Shown: piece after piece, positions 35,713-43,754 of the stretch
How positions within the stretch are numbered: position 1 is the stretch's first letter
Layout: each line of letters starts with the position of its first letter
From: an uncultured bacterium
Lineage (GTDB): Bacteria; Actinomycetota; Coriobacteriia; Coriobacteriales; Coriobacteriaceae
Assembly (NCBI GenBank): GCA_905214105.1
Contig: CAJMKK010000003.1
Coordinates: forward strand, 155,364 to 219,363
DNA: 64,000 bases
Direction: 5' to 3'
Made by a program: the position numbers and the translations under genes
The notes under the pieces: model-generated
Told to the model about the DNA's origin: nothing
The model's input: the letters and a program-made list of their open reading frames with translations, nothing else
Database searches by the model: none

Positions 35713-35818
35713 AAGGTAGATTTTTGGGACATGCCCGAATATCTACCTTTTTGTTTTGGCAGCGGGGAATGCCCTGGTCACAGGGGTAGATCGTAAGACA
35801 TGTCCCAATAATCTACTT
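35713..35818. terminator. Convergent terminator with repeated GGTAGAT..ATCTAC hairpins
   Basis: AAGGTAGAT (35713-35721)/ATCTACCTT (35740-35748), followed by TTTTG, then a second GGTAGAT...ATCTAC pair near 35786-35815. Both include the word GGGACATG or its near complement. They separate two convergent genes. Confidence 0.6.
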
Positions 35819-36908
35819 AAAGGCCAACGGCAGAGAGGATGAGGCCCCAGCCAGCGCCGATGACGTACATCATGACCAGGAACACGGCGTTTTCGCGAAC
35901 GCTGCGATTGGTGCGGAACAGCACCAGATAACCCACGCCGGCGGAAATGAGCGTGCCGGCGAGCATCGGTGCCAATTGCAGTGCGCCTTCCAGATACAGC
36001 TGCGTAATGACCACGCTCGCCGAGCAGTTGGGGATCAGGCCGACAAGCGCCGAACCCAGGACGGCGAGCGTCTCGTTGCCACGCAGGAACTGCTCGATCG
36101 CGGACTCGCCGAAGGTCTCGAGCACGGCGACCAGGACCAGCGTCACCAGGAAAATGAATACCGAAACCTGCACGGTGTGAGAGATCGCGCTGCGGATAAT
36201 CGACAGAACGGGCGCGCCCTCGTGGGAGTGGTCGTGGCTGTGGCCGTGGTGGTGCTCATGCTCGCCCGTGTGACCGTGATCATGGCTGTGTCCGTGGTCG
36301 TGCTCGTGTTCATCTTCATCATCACAACCGCAATGGTCGCGCTCGCACAGCTCGTGGATGTGGTCGGCGCTCACGCCTGCCTCGGCCACCTCGTCGATGA
36401 TGTCACCGCCGCTGTGGTCGTCATGCGCGCAGTTAACGTGCGCCGGATTGACAGTGGTCCCCAACACGGTACGACGAATCGCCGCATGCGCGCGGGCGTT
36501 GCGGCGCAGGCCGCGAATGGCAGCGTCCACGATAAAACCCGTGACCAGTGCGATCAGCGCTTTCGAAGCCAAAAGCATCGCCATAGTCTGCACGGGAACC
36601 TGCTCGGCAAGTAGCAGCGGCAGCATCTCGTCGGAGGTCGAAAGGAACACCGCCACCAACGTGCCCAAGGTCACGACACGGCCGGCGTACAGCGTTGCTG
36701 CCATGGCCGAAAATCCGCACTGCGGCACAATGCCCAGCAGCGAGCCAACCACGGGACCCGCAGCGCCGGCGCGCTTGATAGCGCCGTTGACGCGGTCGCC
36801 CGCAACGTGCTCAAGTGTCTCGAGAGCAAGATACGTCACCAACAAAAACGGCACCAGCGACAGCGTGTCCTTGCCGGCGTCGAGCAGAATATCAATCAGT
36901 AAATCCAT
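35817..36908 (-). CDS. Putative heavy-metal exporter with His-rich loop
   Basis: 363-aa membrane protein with about ten hydrophobic segments in two halves, matching the putative 10-TM heavy-metal exporter family (ArsP_2/DUF2899, sometimes annotated as a manganese transporter). Repeated motif GSLLGIVPQCGFSA in the first half and GLIPNCSASVVI in the second. The central cytoplasmic loop (about residues 165-235) is extraordinarily rich in His, Asp and Glu and is probably a metal sponge or sensor. The likely role is efflux of a divalent cation; the metal is not known. ATG at 36908 with GAAAGG upstream. Confidence 0.78.
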   Translation of the reverse strand: MDLLIDILLDAGKDTLSLVPFLLVTYLALETLEHVAGDRVNGAIKRAGAAGPVVGSLLGIVPQCGFSAMAATLYAGRVVTLGTLVAVFLSTSDEMLPLLLAEQVPVQTMAMLLASKALIALVTGFIVDAAIRGLRRNARAHAAIRRTVLGTTVNPAHVNCAHDDHSGGDIIDEVAEAGVSADHIHELCERDHCGCDDEDEHEHDHGHSHDHGHTGEHEHHHGHSHDHSHEGAPVLSIIRSAISHTVQVSVFIFLVTLVLVAVLETFGESAIEQFLRGNETLAVLGSALVGLIPNCSASVVITQLYLEGALQLAPMLAGTLISAGVGYLVLFRTNRSVRENAVFLVMMYVIGAGWGLILSAVGL

Positions 36909-36950
36909 GACGGATGGAACCTTTCGTGTCTTTCGGCAGCATTGTAAAAG

Positions 36951-36988
36951 TCCTAGCGGTCAACTAGGGTATTGTAGTTGTCCTAGGC
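36951..36988. promoter_or_regulatory. Possible metal-regulator binding region of the exporter
   Basis: GTCCTAG occurs twice 30 bases apart, with interleaved inverted repeats CCTAG/CTAGG and AACTA/TAGTT. It lies in the leader of the exporter gene. A DtxR-type regulator is encoded in the window, but a link is only inferred. Confidence 0.3.
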
Positions 36989-37080
36989 GCGATGCCAATA
37001 GTTGCCCATGGTAAACTATCATCTCGCCACATCTTAATGACCCTGAGCCGCACGACGCGGCCCATCCAAGGAGCAGTTAT

Positions 37081-38049
37081 ATGAACGTTTCACAAGCACT
37101 CGAATACGAGCGCCAGCCGTTTATTCCCATGTTTATCTATGGCGATCACGGCGCCATGGAGTCCGAGCGCCAGAAGGGCGAGGAGGCCCTTAAGGTGCTC
37201 GAAACCGAGTACTTTACCGCCGAGGGCGACCCCGGCTTCGACTTTGCCACCGTGCGCGACCTGGCTGACCGCAACCGCGACCTGTGCGACCAGATTGGCG
37301 AGGCACGCCTGCGCAACGTGACGCCCGCGACACTTTCGCGCGGCCTGTCCGATGCCGACACCTGCGCCGCCATCGGCAAGATGCAAAAGCGCACCGCCGC
37401 GTCCGTTATGCGCGAAATCCGCGGCGACCGCGACGCGCTCGGCGTGGCCTACGCCCGCAAGCCCATCCAGGGCACCGTGCTCGGTATCGACATCGAGACC
37501 ACCGGCCGTGCACCCGAGCGCGGCTATATCATCAACGTGGGCTGGGAGATCATGGAGCTCACCAGCGACGCCGTCCCGCATGACGCCGAGGCACACTACT
37601 GCGGCCTGCCCGACATCTACCGCGGCGAGGAAGTACCGCTGTCGAATATCCACCACATCACCTGGGACGACATCGACGGCAAGAAGTCGTTCCGCGAGAA
37701 CAAGGAGCTGCAGAAGCAGCTGCTCAAGCTCATGAAGAAGTACCCGTACATGGCACACAACGCCGCGTTTGAGGACAGCTGGTTCAAGATTCACCTGGAC
37801 GGCTACGCCGAGGCACGCCGCGCCGGTAAGATCATCGTCATCGACTCGCGCCAGATCTGCCGCAGTCTGGATGCCGACGTCCGCTCGCTCCCCCGCGAGT
37901 CCGCGCCCGCCGCGCTCGAGAACTGGGCGCGCCGCCGTGGCACCCTCGCCGCCGACGCCAGCGAGCAGCATCTGGGCCTGGACGACACCGACCTCATGCT
38001 CCGCACCGTCCAAGCCGAGTTCAACCTCAAGAACCTATTCGCGAAATAA
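37081..38049 (+). CDS. DEDD-type 3'-5' exonuclease
   Basis: 322-aa protein. The second half is an RNase T/DnaQ-like exonuclease domain: ExoI motif GIDIETTG at about residue 139, ExoII around MAHNAAFEDSWF, and ExoIII with the acidic LGLDDTDLML near the end. The N-terminal 130 residues are helical and unfamiliar. It may act in DNA repair or RNA processing. AAGGAG lies eight bases before the ATG. Single gene with its own terminator. Confidence 0.8.
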   Translation: MNVSQALEYERQPFIPMFIYGDHGAMESERQKGEEALKVLETEYFTAEGDPGFDFATVRDLADRNRDLCDQIGEARLRNVTPATLSRGLSDADTCAAIGKMQKRTAASVMREIRGDRDALGVAYARKPIQGTVLGIDIETTGRAPERGYIINVGWEIMELTSDAVPHDAEAHYCGLPDIYRGEEVPLSNIHHITWDDIDGKKSFRENKELQKQLLKLMKKYPYMAHNAAFEDSWFKIHLDGYAEARRAGKIIVIDSRQICRSLDADVRSLPRESAPAALENWARRRGTLAADASEQHLGLDDTDLMLRTVQAEFNLKNLFAK

Positions 38050-38114
38050 CCGATCCATCTGCGGGAGCGCCTGCCAGGCACAGCGCAATCCGTCTGGGCA
38101 CACCGGCACGCAGT

Positions 38115-38153
38115 AAACTAGGGCGCAGCCTTATGGTTGCACCCTAGTTTTCA
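38115..38153 (+). terminator. Rho-independent terminator of the exonuclease gene
   Basis: AAACTAGGG (38115-38123)/CCCTAGTTT (38142-38150), with additional pairing GCA/TGC inside, then T. Confidence 0.8.
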
Positions 38154-38198
38154 TCAAAACGAGCAAATACGCGTGCTTCACATGGTCGGCAGGTTGAC

Positions 38199-38227
38199 CC
38201 ACCTACATTTTTCGAGTTGTTCGGCCA
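38199..38227. repeat. Direct repeat, left copy
   Basis: CCACCTACATTTTTCGA followed by GTTGTTCGGCCA; 27 of 29 bases equal the copy at 39829-39857. The two flank the AbiEi-like gene. Confidence 0.65.
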
Positions 38228-38333
38228 GCTGAACCACTAGTCGAGGCCCCTTGAACCGCAATCGAGCGCTATAGTCGCCCTAATTTCGCAACCATGCCCC
38301 ATAAATCTACCTGAATCAATTCGAATAGGACGC

Positions 38334-39809
38334 ATGCGTTCGCACCATTCGTATAGGATAAGGCCGAATAACTCAAATTATGTTGGTGAGGCATCTGAGC
38401 GGTCGGCAAAACGCTTAGAAGCTACGAATCCGCAACTAAAGTTCGCCAAAAAGGGGCAGCCAGCAGAAACCTCCCCAGCCGAAGCTGCTCCCTCAATACG
38501 ACAGCTCAAAAACCCACCGTTCGCAGAAGATAAGCCGCGCCCCAATACCGTTGCCCGAAGTTTCGGGCGTATGCGGCGTCCGCTATGCCATCATGCGCGT
38601 ATGGGAATCATTCTGTCACATACCACGGCACGTGCTGTATACCAAACAGCCAACTCGCTCGCAAGCTACGCGACCGGTCCCATACCTATGGAAAAGATCA
38701 GGGTGTCTGCGCCGACCACGTCCGACCTGGAAGCGGCACGAGCATGGCTCAACAGAAAGAATGTCGATTCTGAACGCATCCATGTGCTGACGTTTTCCAA
38801 TAATGCCAAAAGGCACCGCAAGGGCTGCATCTGCCACTGCACGCGCTATACGTTTGATGCAGAAAGCTACCTAGAACTCGAGCCGAACGTCTACATCGTC
38901 GATATCAAGCTGTGCGCATTAGAAGCAGCAGCCGACCTCAACCTTTCGGAGCTCGTTGAGTATTACTTTGAAATCTGCGGTTCCTACGCGCTTGGAACGT
39001 CCGACGAAACTCAATATCGCGAGCGCCCAGCCCTAACCAGCGTTGAAGAGCTCAGAGCCTTCTTTTCAGAGGCATCGGGGTATCGTGGATCTAATAAAGC
39101 ACTTAAGGCACTTTCTTATGTACGCGAAGGCTGTCGCTCCCCACTCGAAACGGCGTTTGTCATGATGCTGACGATGCCCAAGTCAATGGGTGGCTTAGCC
39201 ATACGCGCTATCAAAACGGATTATCCGATCCCAGTCCCCAAAAGATACGCCGCCCTAACGCGACGGACGGTTTTCTACCTCGACGCGCTGCTCGAAAATT
39301 CGATGACCGATATCGAATACAACGGCTTTTACCACGACGAGCCCGAGCAGCAATCAATTGACGAGGAGCGCCGAAACACGCTGCGAAACATGGGATATGC
39401 CGTTATCACAGTTAGTCGTCATTCGTTTTTCAGGCAGTCCGCTTTTAGACGGGTCATGGAAGCGATTCGCATTCGCGAGAAGATATGGCCCGGTCGACTC
39501 CCGGATAACTTCGCCATCCTGCAAGAAACTCTTCGTCAATTTGTCTTGCGGCGCTACTACGAATACGGTCGCCGCGTCCTGGAGACACTCAAAGAAGAAG
39601 AGGCCACCAAGCGCGAAATTGCAAGCCAATATCCGCAAGCTGATGACCCGAGCATCAACGATGTGCCCGAACCCGACGACATGCAACACGTCGGGGCCCT
39701 TGCTGAGGAAATCAATGGGCCTTGGGAATGCGACATGTTCGCAAAAATCGATGAAAACTGCACGGAAGACGACACGGTTATTGATCTAATTGAGAATTCG
39801 CTCTTCTAA
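38334..39809 (+). CDS. AbiEi-like protein with endonuclease-fold C-terminus, second paralogue
   Basis: Up to 491 aa; paralogue of 29162-30211. After an unusual N-terminal stretch of about 89 residues comes the shared body, beginning at MGIILSHTTARAVYQ: a HVLTF block, an AbiEi-like region ('LCALEAAADLNLSELVEYYFEICGS'), SPLETAFVMMLTMP, and a DUF559/VSR-like C-terminus (FYLDALL, DIEYNGFYHD, RRNTLRNMGYAVITVS). The ATG at 38601 is an alternative start, but 38334 has AGGA upstream. Clearly lower GC than neighbours and flanked by direct repeats, so likely acquired. No partner toxin is visible. Function unknown. Confidence 0.65.
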   Translation: MRSHHSYRIRPNNSNYVGEASERSAKRLEATNPQLKFAKKGQPAETSPAEAAPSIRQLKNPPFAEDKPRPNTVARSFGRMRRPLCHHARMGIILSHTTARAVYQTANSLASYATGPIPMEKIRVSAPTTSDLEAARAWLNRKNVDSERIHVLTFSNNAKRHRKGCICHCTRYTFDAESYLELEPNVYIVDIKLCALEAAADLNLSELVEYYFEICGSYALGTSDETQYRERPALTSVEELRAFFSEASGYRGSNKALKALSYVREGCRSPLETAFVMMLTMPKSMGGLAIRAIKTDYPIPVPKRYAALTRRTVFYLDALLENSMTDIEYNGFYHDEPEQQSIDEERRNTLRNMGYAVITVSRHSFFRQSAFRRVMEAIRIREKIWPGRLPDNFAILQETLRQFVLRRYYEYGRRVLETLKEEEATKREIASQYPQADDPSINDVPEPDDMQHVGALAEEINGPWECDMFAKIDENCTEDDTVIDLIENSLF

Positions 39810-39828
39810 AGGCGATTTCTGCGGATGT

Positions 39829-39857
39829 CCACCTACATTTTTCGACTTATTCGGCCA
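39829..39857. repeat. Direct repeat, right copy
   Basis: CCACCTACATTTTTCGA, then CTTATTCGGCCA, 20 bases after the AbiEi-like stop. The AT-rich 265 bases that follow, up to the ArsR promoter, hold no recognised feature. Confidence 0.65.
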
Positions 39858-40124
39858 CCGATGTGCCCGATTGGCCGCAGCAATGCTCAATATAACTTTA
39901 GATAAAACTGATTCTGCAGGAACTTCCGTAGAGAAAAAACTGATTCTCACGATATTTAACAAGATTAAGTACAAATATGAACAGTTCTAATACTTCTCGA
40001 GGCGGCTTTCTTAGCATGCTGGCCGAACATCTCGAAATCTGTTGGCGAACATTGCATCGATGCATCCCAACCCACATAAAATCGCAGAGACGGCAAGCAG
40101 CTATCGAAATTATCGCAAATTGTA

Positions 40125-40184
40125 TTGACATATGAACATGCGCTCATATAATCGGAAGTAAATTATATGAGCGCATGTTCATAT
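40125..40184 (+). promoter_or_regulatory. Consensus promoter overlapped by a perfect 23-bp inverted repeat (ArsR-type operator)
   Basis: -35 TTGACA (40125-40130), 16-base spacer, -10 TATAAT (40147-40152). Arms 40130-40152 and 40162-40184 are exact reverse complements with a 9-base spacer; each holds ATATGAnCAT...TCATAT-like halves typical of ArsR/SmtB sites. Binding here would block RNA polymerase. Confidence 0.8.
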
Positions 40185-40198
40185 GAAAGGATATTGCA

Positions 40199-40564
40199 AT
40201 GAGCATCCGCGTTGATGAAACGAAGCCCGACACCGAGGCCACCGAGCCCGTGATCCCCACCACCTGCTCGCCCGAGGACCTTCCCGACGAGGAGCTTCTC
40301 TACGACCTCGCCGACCTGTTCAAGGTCTTCAGCGACACCACGCGTATCAAGATTCTCTATGCCCTCATGGGCCGCGAGCTCTGCGTGGCAGACATCGCCG
40401 AAGCGACCGAAACCTCGCAGTCGGCAGTATCGCACCAGCTGCGCACACTCAAGCAGTCGCACCTGGTCAAATTCCGACGCGACGGCCGCAACATTCTCTA
40501 CTCGCTCGCCGACGACCATGTCTACACCATGCTCAACCAGGGCATGAGCCATATCTGCGAATAA
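40199..40564 (+). CDS. ArsR/SmtB-family metal-sensing repressor
   Basis: 121-aa winged-helix repressor. The recognition helix region is TSQSAVSHQLRTLKQSHLV. In the last helix DDHVYTMLNQGMSH carries the Asp/His pairs that form the alpha5 zinc site of SmtB/CzrA; the alpha3 ELCVAD lacks the second Cys of the CadC/ArsR site, so Zn(II) is more likely than Cd/As as the signal. AAAGGA precedes the ATG. It heads an operon with the HMA protein and P-type ATPase, and its operator overlaps its own promoter. Confidence 0.9.
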   Translation: MSIRVDETKPDTEATEPVIPTTCSPEDLPDEELLYDLADLFKVFSDTTRIKILYALMGRELCVADIAEATETSQSAVSHQLRTLKQSHLVKFRRDGRNILYSLADDHVYTMLNQGMSHICE

Positions 40565-40627
40565 CAACCAACCACGGTACCAGCGCGGCCTGCACCCAAG
40601 CCGCAAAAACAGGGAAAGGAACCCACC

Positions 40628-40846
40628 ATGAAAAAGCAGTACAAGCTCGACGAGATCGACTGCGCCAACTGCGCGCGTGAGCTTCAGGACGAGCTGGCCA
40701 AGCTCGAGGGCGTCAAATCCGTTTCGGTCAACTTTATGACCCAGAAGTTGACGCTCGAGGCCGATGACGCCGAGTTCGACGAGGTGCTCAATCGCGTTGT
40801 AGAGTTTACGGCCGACGCCGAGCCGGACTGCGAGATCATTCTCTAG
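40628..40846 (+). CDS. Stand-alone heavy-metal-associated (HMA) domain protein
   Basis: 72-aa ferredoxin-like HMA domain with the metal-binding DCANCA motif (CxxC) in the first loop. It probably chaperones the metal to the ATPase encoded next, which lacks an HMA domain of its own. GGAAAGGAACC precedes the ATG. Located 64 bases after the repressor gene. A weak hairpin (AAGGCCGCG/CGCGGCCTT, 40867-40889) follows. Confidence 0.88.
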   Translation: MKKQYKLDEIDCANCARELQDELAKLEGVKSVSVNFMTQKLTLEADDAEFDEVLNRVVEFTADAEPDCEIIL

Positions 40847-40899
40847 CCCAGGTTACGCCAACCTGCAAGGCCGCGCTTGCCGCGGCCTTTGCTCGCGAA

Positions 40900-40921
40900 A
40901 TTATATGAGCGAGTGTTCATA
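40900..40921 (+). promoter_or_regulatory. Second ArsR operator, ahead of the P-type ATPase
   Basis: ATTATATGAGCG, two changed bases, then TGTTCATA: almost identical to one arm of the 40130-40184 operator and 25 bases before the ATPase start, so the ATPase may have extra direct control by the same repressor. Confidence 0.7.
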
Positions 40922-40945
40922 CATTCAAATGGGAGGATACGAGTC

Positions 40946-42898
40946 ATGGCCACCGCCGACCCCAAAAAGAAAAAGAAGAAGCGTAGGAAAAAAGAGTCGC
41001 TCGAGCATAAGCGCAACCGCATCCTGGTAGCGCTGGGCATTTTTGCCGTGGTGTACGCCCTCGAGGAGCTCGGCACCCTCGCCGCCACATTCGGCACCCC
41101 GGGCGACATCTACGCCAGCTTTGCGCTGTTCCTCGTGCCGTTTTTGATTGCCGGATACGACGTACTACAAAAGGCATTCAATAACATCCGCCGCGGCAAG
41201 GCGTTCGACGAGAGCTTCCTCATGGCCGTCGCGACCATCGGCGCGTTTGCCATGGTGCTCTTCCCCGACACCGACCCGCACATGGCCGAAGGCGCCGCCG
41301 TCATGCTGTTCTACCAGGTCGGCGAGCTGTTCCAGGCATATGCCGTGGGCAAAAGCCGCAAGTCGATCAGCGCCATGATGGACATCGCACCCGACTACGC
41401 TAACGTCGAGCAACCCGACGGCACGCTCGAACAGGTCTTTCCCGATGACATCGCCGTGGGCACCGTGATCGTGGTCAAGCCCGGCGAGCGCGTGCCTATC
41501 GACGGCGTCATCGTCGAGGGCGAAACCCAGCTCGACACCGCCGCGCTCACGGGCGAGTCAGTCCCCCGCCCCGCCAAGTCCGGCGACGATATCATCAGCG
41601 GCTGCATCAACATGACGGGGCTCATCCACGTGCGCACCACCAAGCCCTTTGGCGAGTCCACCGTCGCGCGCGTCCTGGAGCTCGTAGAAAACGCCAGCGA
41701 AAAGAAGGCGCGCACCGAGAACTTCATCACGCGCTTCGCCCGCGTCTACACGCCCGCCGTCACCGGCGCGGCCGCGGTACTCGCGCTCGGCGGCGGCTTG
41801 ATCACCGGCGCCTGGTCCGACTGGATCCTGCGCGGCCTGACTTTCCTGGTCGTCAGCTGCCCGTGCGCGTTGGTGATCAGCGTGCCTCTCAGCTTCTTTG
41901 GCGGCATCGGCGGCGCATCCAAGCTGGGTGTTCTCATCAAGGGTTCTAACTACCTCGAAACGCTCGCCGACGTGGACACCGTCGTCTTCGACAAGACCGG
42001 CACGCTCACCAACGGCACGTTTTCGGTCGTGGCGGTGCACCCCGAGTCTGGCTATACCGAGCAGTCGTTGCTCGAGGTCGCAGCCCTTGCGGAGTCGTTC
42101 TCCGATCACCCCATCGCGCAGTCCGTGCGTGTCGCCCACCAGGGCGAGGTCGACCCCAAGCGCGTTAGCGACTCCGCTAACGACGCGGGCCACGGCGTGA
42201 CGGCAACCATCGACGGCAAGCACGTCGTCGTCGGCAACGCCAAGATGCTCGCCACGGCCGGCGTTGAAGCACCCGATTGCGAGGTCGTCGGAACGATTCT
42301 GCATGTGCTCGTTGACGGCGTGTACGCCGGCCACATCGTGATTGCAGACACCGTTAAGGCCGATGCCGAGCAGACGGTCCGTGACCTGCACGCCGCCGGC
42401 GTCAAGCGCACCGTCATGCTCACGGGCGACCGCGAGGAGGTTGCGGCGTCTGTGGCCAAGCAACTCAGTCTCGACGAGTTCCACGCGCAGCTGCTGCCGG
42501 GCGATAAGGTCGAACGTGTTGAAGCGCTGCTCGCGGCCGAAAGCGGCAAAGGCAAGCTCGCCTTTGTCGGCGACGGCATCAACGATGCGCCCGTGCTCAC
42601 CCGCGCAGACGTTGGCATTGCCATGGGCGCCATGGGTTCCGACGCCGCGATTGAGGCCGCCGACGTGGTGCTCATGGACGACAAGCCGTCCAACATTTCC
42701 CGCGCGATCCGCGTGGCACGCAAGACCATGGCGATTGTCTGGCAGAACATCATCTTTGCGCTGGGCGTTAAGCTGCTGATACTTGTGCTGGCAGCGCTGG
42801 GCATCGCTAACATGTGGCTTGCTGTGTTCGGCGACGTAGGCGTGGCGATCATCGCCATCCTGAACGCCATGCGCGCGATGGGTGTCAAGAACCTGTAG
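40946..42898 (+). CDS. Heavy-metal translocating P-type ATPase (Zn/Cd type)
   Basis: 650-aa P1B ATPase exporting divalent metal. Ion motif SCPCALV at about residue 305, phosphorylation motif DKTGTLT at about 348, SDHPIAQSV (HP locus) and GDGINDAPVL at about 541. The late GDVGVAIIAILNAMRAM and KLGVLIKG place it in the Zn/Cd/Pb (ZntA-like) group. The N-terminus is a Lys-rich tail instead of an HMA domain, which is supplied by the preceding gene. The ATG at 40946 has GGGAGGAT upstream; the longer open frame runs through the operator and is not used. Confidence 0.93.
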   Translation: MATADPKKKKKKRRKKESLEHKRNRILVALGIFAVVYALEELGTLAATFGTPGDIYASFALFLVPFLIAGYDVLQKAFNNIRRGKAFDESFLMAVATIGAFAMVLFPDTDPHMAEGAAVMLFYQVGELFQAYAVGKSRKSISAMMDIAPDYANVEQPDGTLEQVFPDDIAVGTVIVVKPGERVPIDGVIVEGETQLDTAALTGESVPRPAKSGDDIISGCINMTGLIHVRTTKPFGESTVARVLELVENASEKKARTENFITRFARVYTPAVTGAAAVLALGGGLITGAWSDWILRGLTFLVVSCPCALVISVPLSFFGGIGGASKLGVLIKGSNYLETLADVDTVVFDKTGTLTNGTFSVVAVHPESGYTEQSLLEVAALAESFSDHPIAQSVRVAHQGEVDPKRVSDSANDAGHGVTATIDGKHVVVGNAKMLATAGVEAPDCEVVGTILHVLVDGVYAGHIVIADTVKADAEQTVRDLHAAGVKRTVMLTGDREEVAASVAKQLSLDEFHAQLLPGDKVERVEALLAAESGKGKLAFVGDGINDAPVLTRADVGIAMGAMGSDAAIEAADVVLMDDKPSNISRAIRVARKTMAIVWQNIIFALGVKLLILVLAALGIANMWLAVFGDVGVAIIAILNAMRAMGVKNL

Positions 42899-42914
42899 CG
42901 TTCGTGGGCTGTCC

Positions 42915-43041
42915 GGCCGGGGCCGGGCTTGGTTTTGAAAACGTCCTCGCGCATGAGGCCCGTCTTTCCTGCTCCTGCGGAGCAACGGAAAGGCGGGCCT
43001 CGCGCTGCGGAATGTTTTCAAAACCAAGCCCGGCCCCGGCC
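42915..43041. repeat. 127-nt near-continuous hairpin
   Basis: Perfect 28-base arms 42915-42942/43014-43041 (outer GGCCGGGGCC..., inner TTTTGAAAAC). Inside is a second stem GAGGCCCGTCTTTCC/GGAAAGGCGGGCCTC. It follows the ATPase stop; there is no T tract at the outer edge. The rest of the gap to 43177 shows no feature. Confidence 0.75.
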
Positions 43042-43177
43042 TGCGGTGACATCGCTGGCGGTTCTTGGACATCGCTTGCTGGCGGGGTTCCTTGTCTGAG
43101 TTGGACTTAGTTGGTGGGGCTACTAGTCCCGGTCGCTGGTTCGCGCTTTGCGTGAACTCCGCGCTACTGTGGGACAG

Positions 43178-43567
43178 TTAGGCTTCTGTTGTTGGACCCG
43201 CTACATCTTCCCGGCCCAACATCGCCCGTAGCTTCTCAAAGCTTTCCTCGCTCAGGCAGTGCTCCATGTGGCAGCCCTCTTGCGACGCGACCTCAGCCGA
43301 AACACCCGCGTCCTCTAGCAGCCCCACGAAAAAGCAGTGACGCTCCCACATTTGACGAGCGACCTCCAGCCCCCGCTTTGTCAGATGAACATCTCGTTTG
43401 CCCATTTCGACATAGCCGTTGCTTTCCAACGTCGCCATGGCCTTGGAAACGCTCGCCTTAGTTACGCCGAGGTACTCCGCAACGTCAATCGAGCGCACGA
43501 TGCCCTGACGTTCCGACAGAACGTAGATCGATTCGAGATAGTCTTCTCCGGATTCACGTAGGGCCAT
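43178..43567 (-). CDS. DtxR/MntR-family metal-dependent regulator
   Basis: 129-aa regulator. N-terminal winged helix (ESGEDYLESIYVLSE, VTKASVSKAMATL) followed by the metal-binding dimer domain with WERHCFFVGLLEDAGV and EGCHMEHCLSEESFEKL, where the E, H, C/M and EHxLS residues form the metal site. The family represses Mn or Fe uptake genes or activates efflux. The frame is open 51 codons upstream, but the ATG at 43567 has AAAGGCGG upstream and matches family length. Repeated AAAGTTAGCC words lie in its promoter. Confidence 0.9.
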   Translation of the reverse strand: MALRESGEDYLESIYVLSERQGIVRSIDVAEYLGVTKASVSKAMATLESNGYVEMGKRDVHLTKRGLEVARQMWERHCFFVGLLEDAGVSAEVASQEGCHMEHCLSEESFEKLRAMLGREDVAGPTTEA

Positions 43568-43591
43568 GGGCCGCCTTTCGCGATGATTGCT

Positions 43592-43674
43592 AGTTAGCCT
43601 TTGGATACTTTCCACGGCTAACTTTACCGCAAAAGTTGCCCATGTCTTACTACTTTGTCTAAAAGTTAGCCGTG
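43592..43674. promoter_or_regulatory. Putative autoregulatory operators of the DtxR/MntR gene
   Basis: CACGGCTAACTTT (43613-43625) is exactly mirrored by AAAGTTAGCCGTG (43662-43674). A third half-site AGTTAGCC is at 43592-43599 and a weaker AAAGTTGCCC at 43632. Confidence 0.55.
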
Positions 43675-43754
43675 TTTCACAAAACGTGCGGGACGAAAAC
43701 AAAATGGGGACGCCCCGCAAGGAGTGTCCCCAGGCGCCGGGTGCCGGCCCGCAG

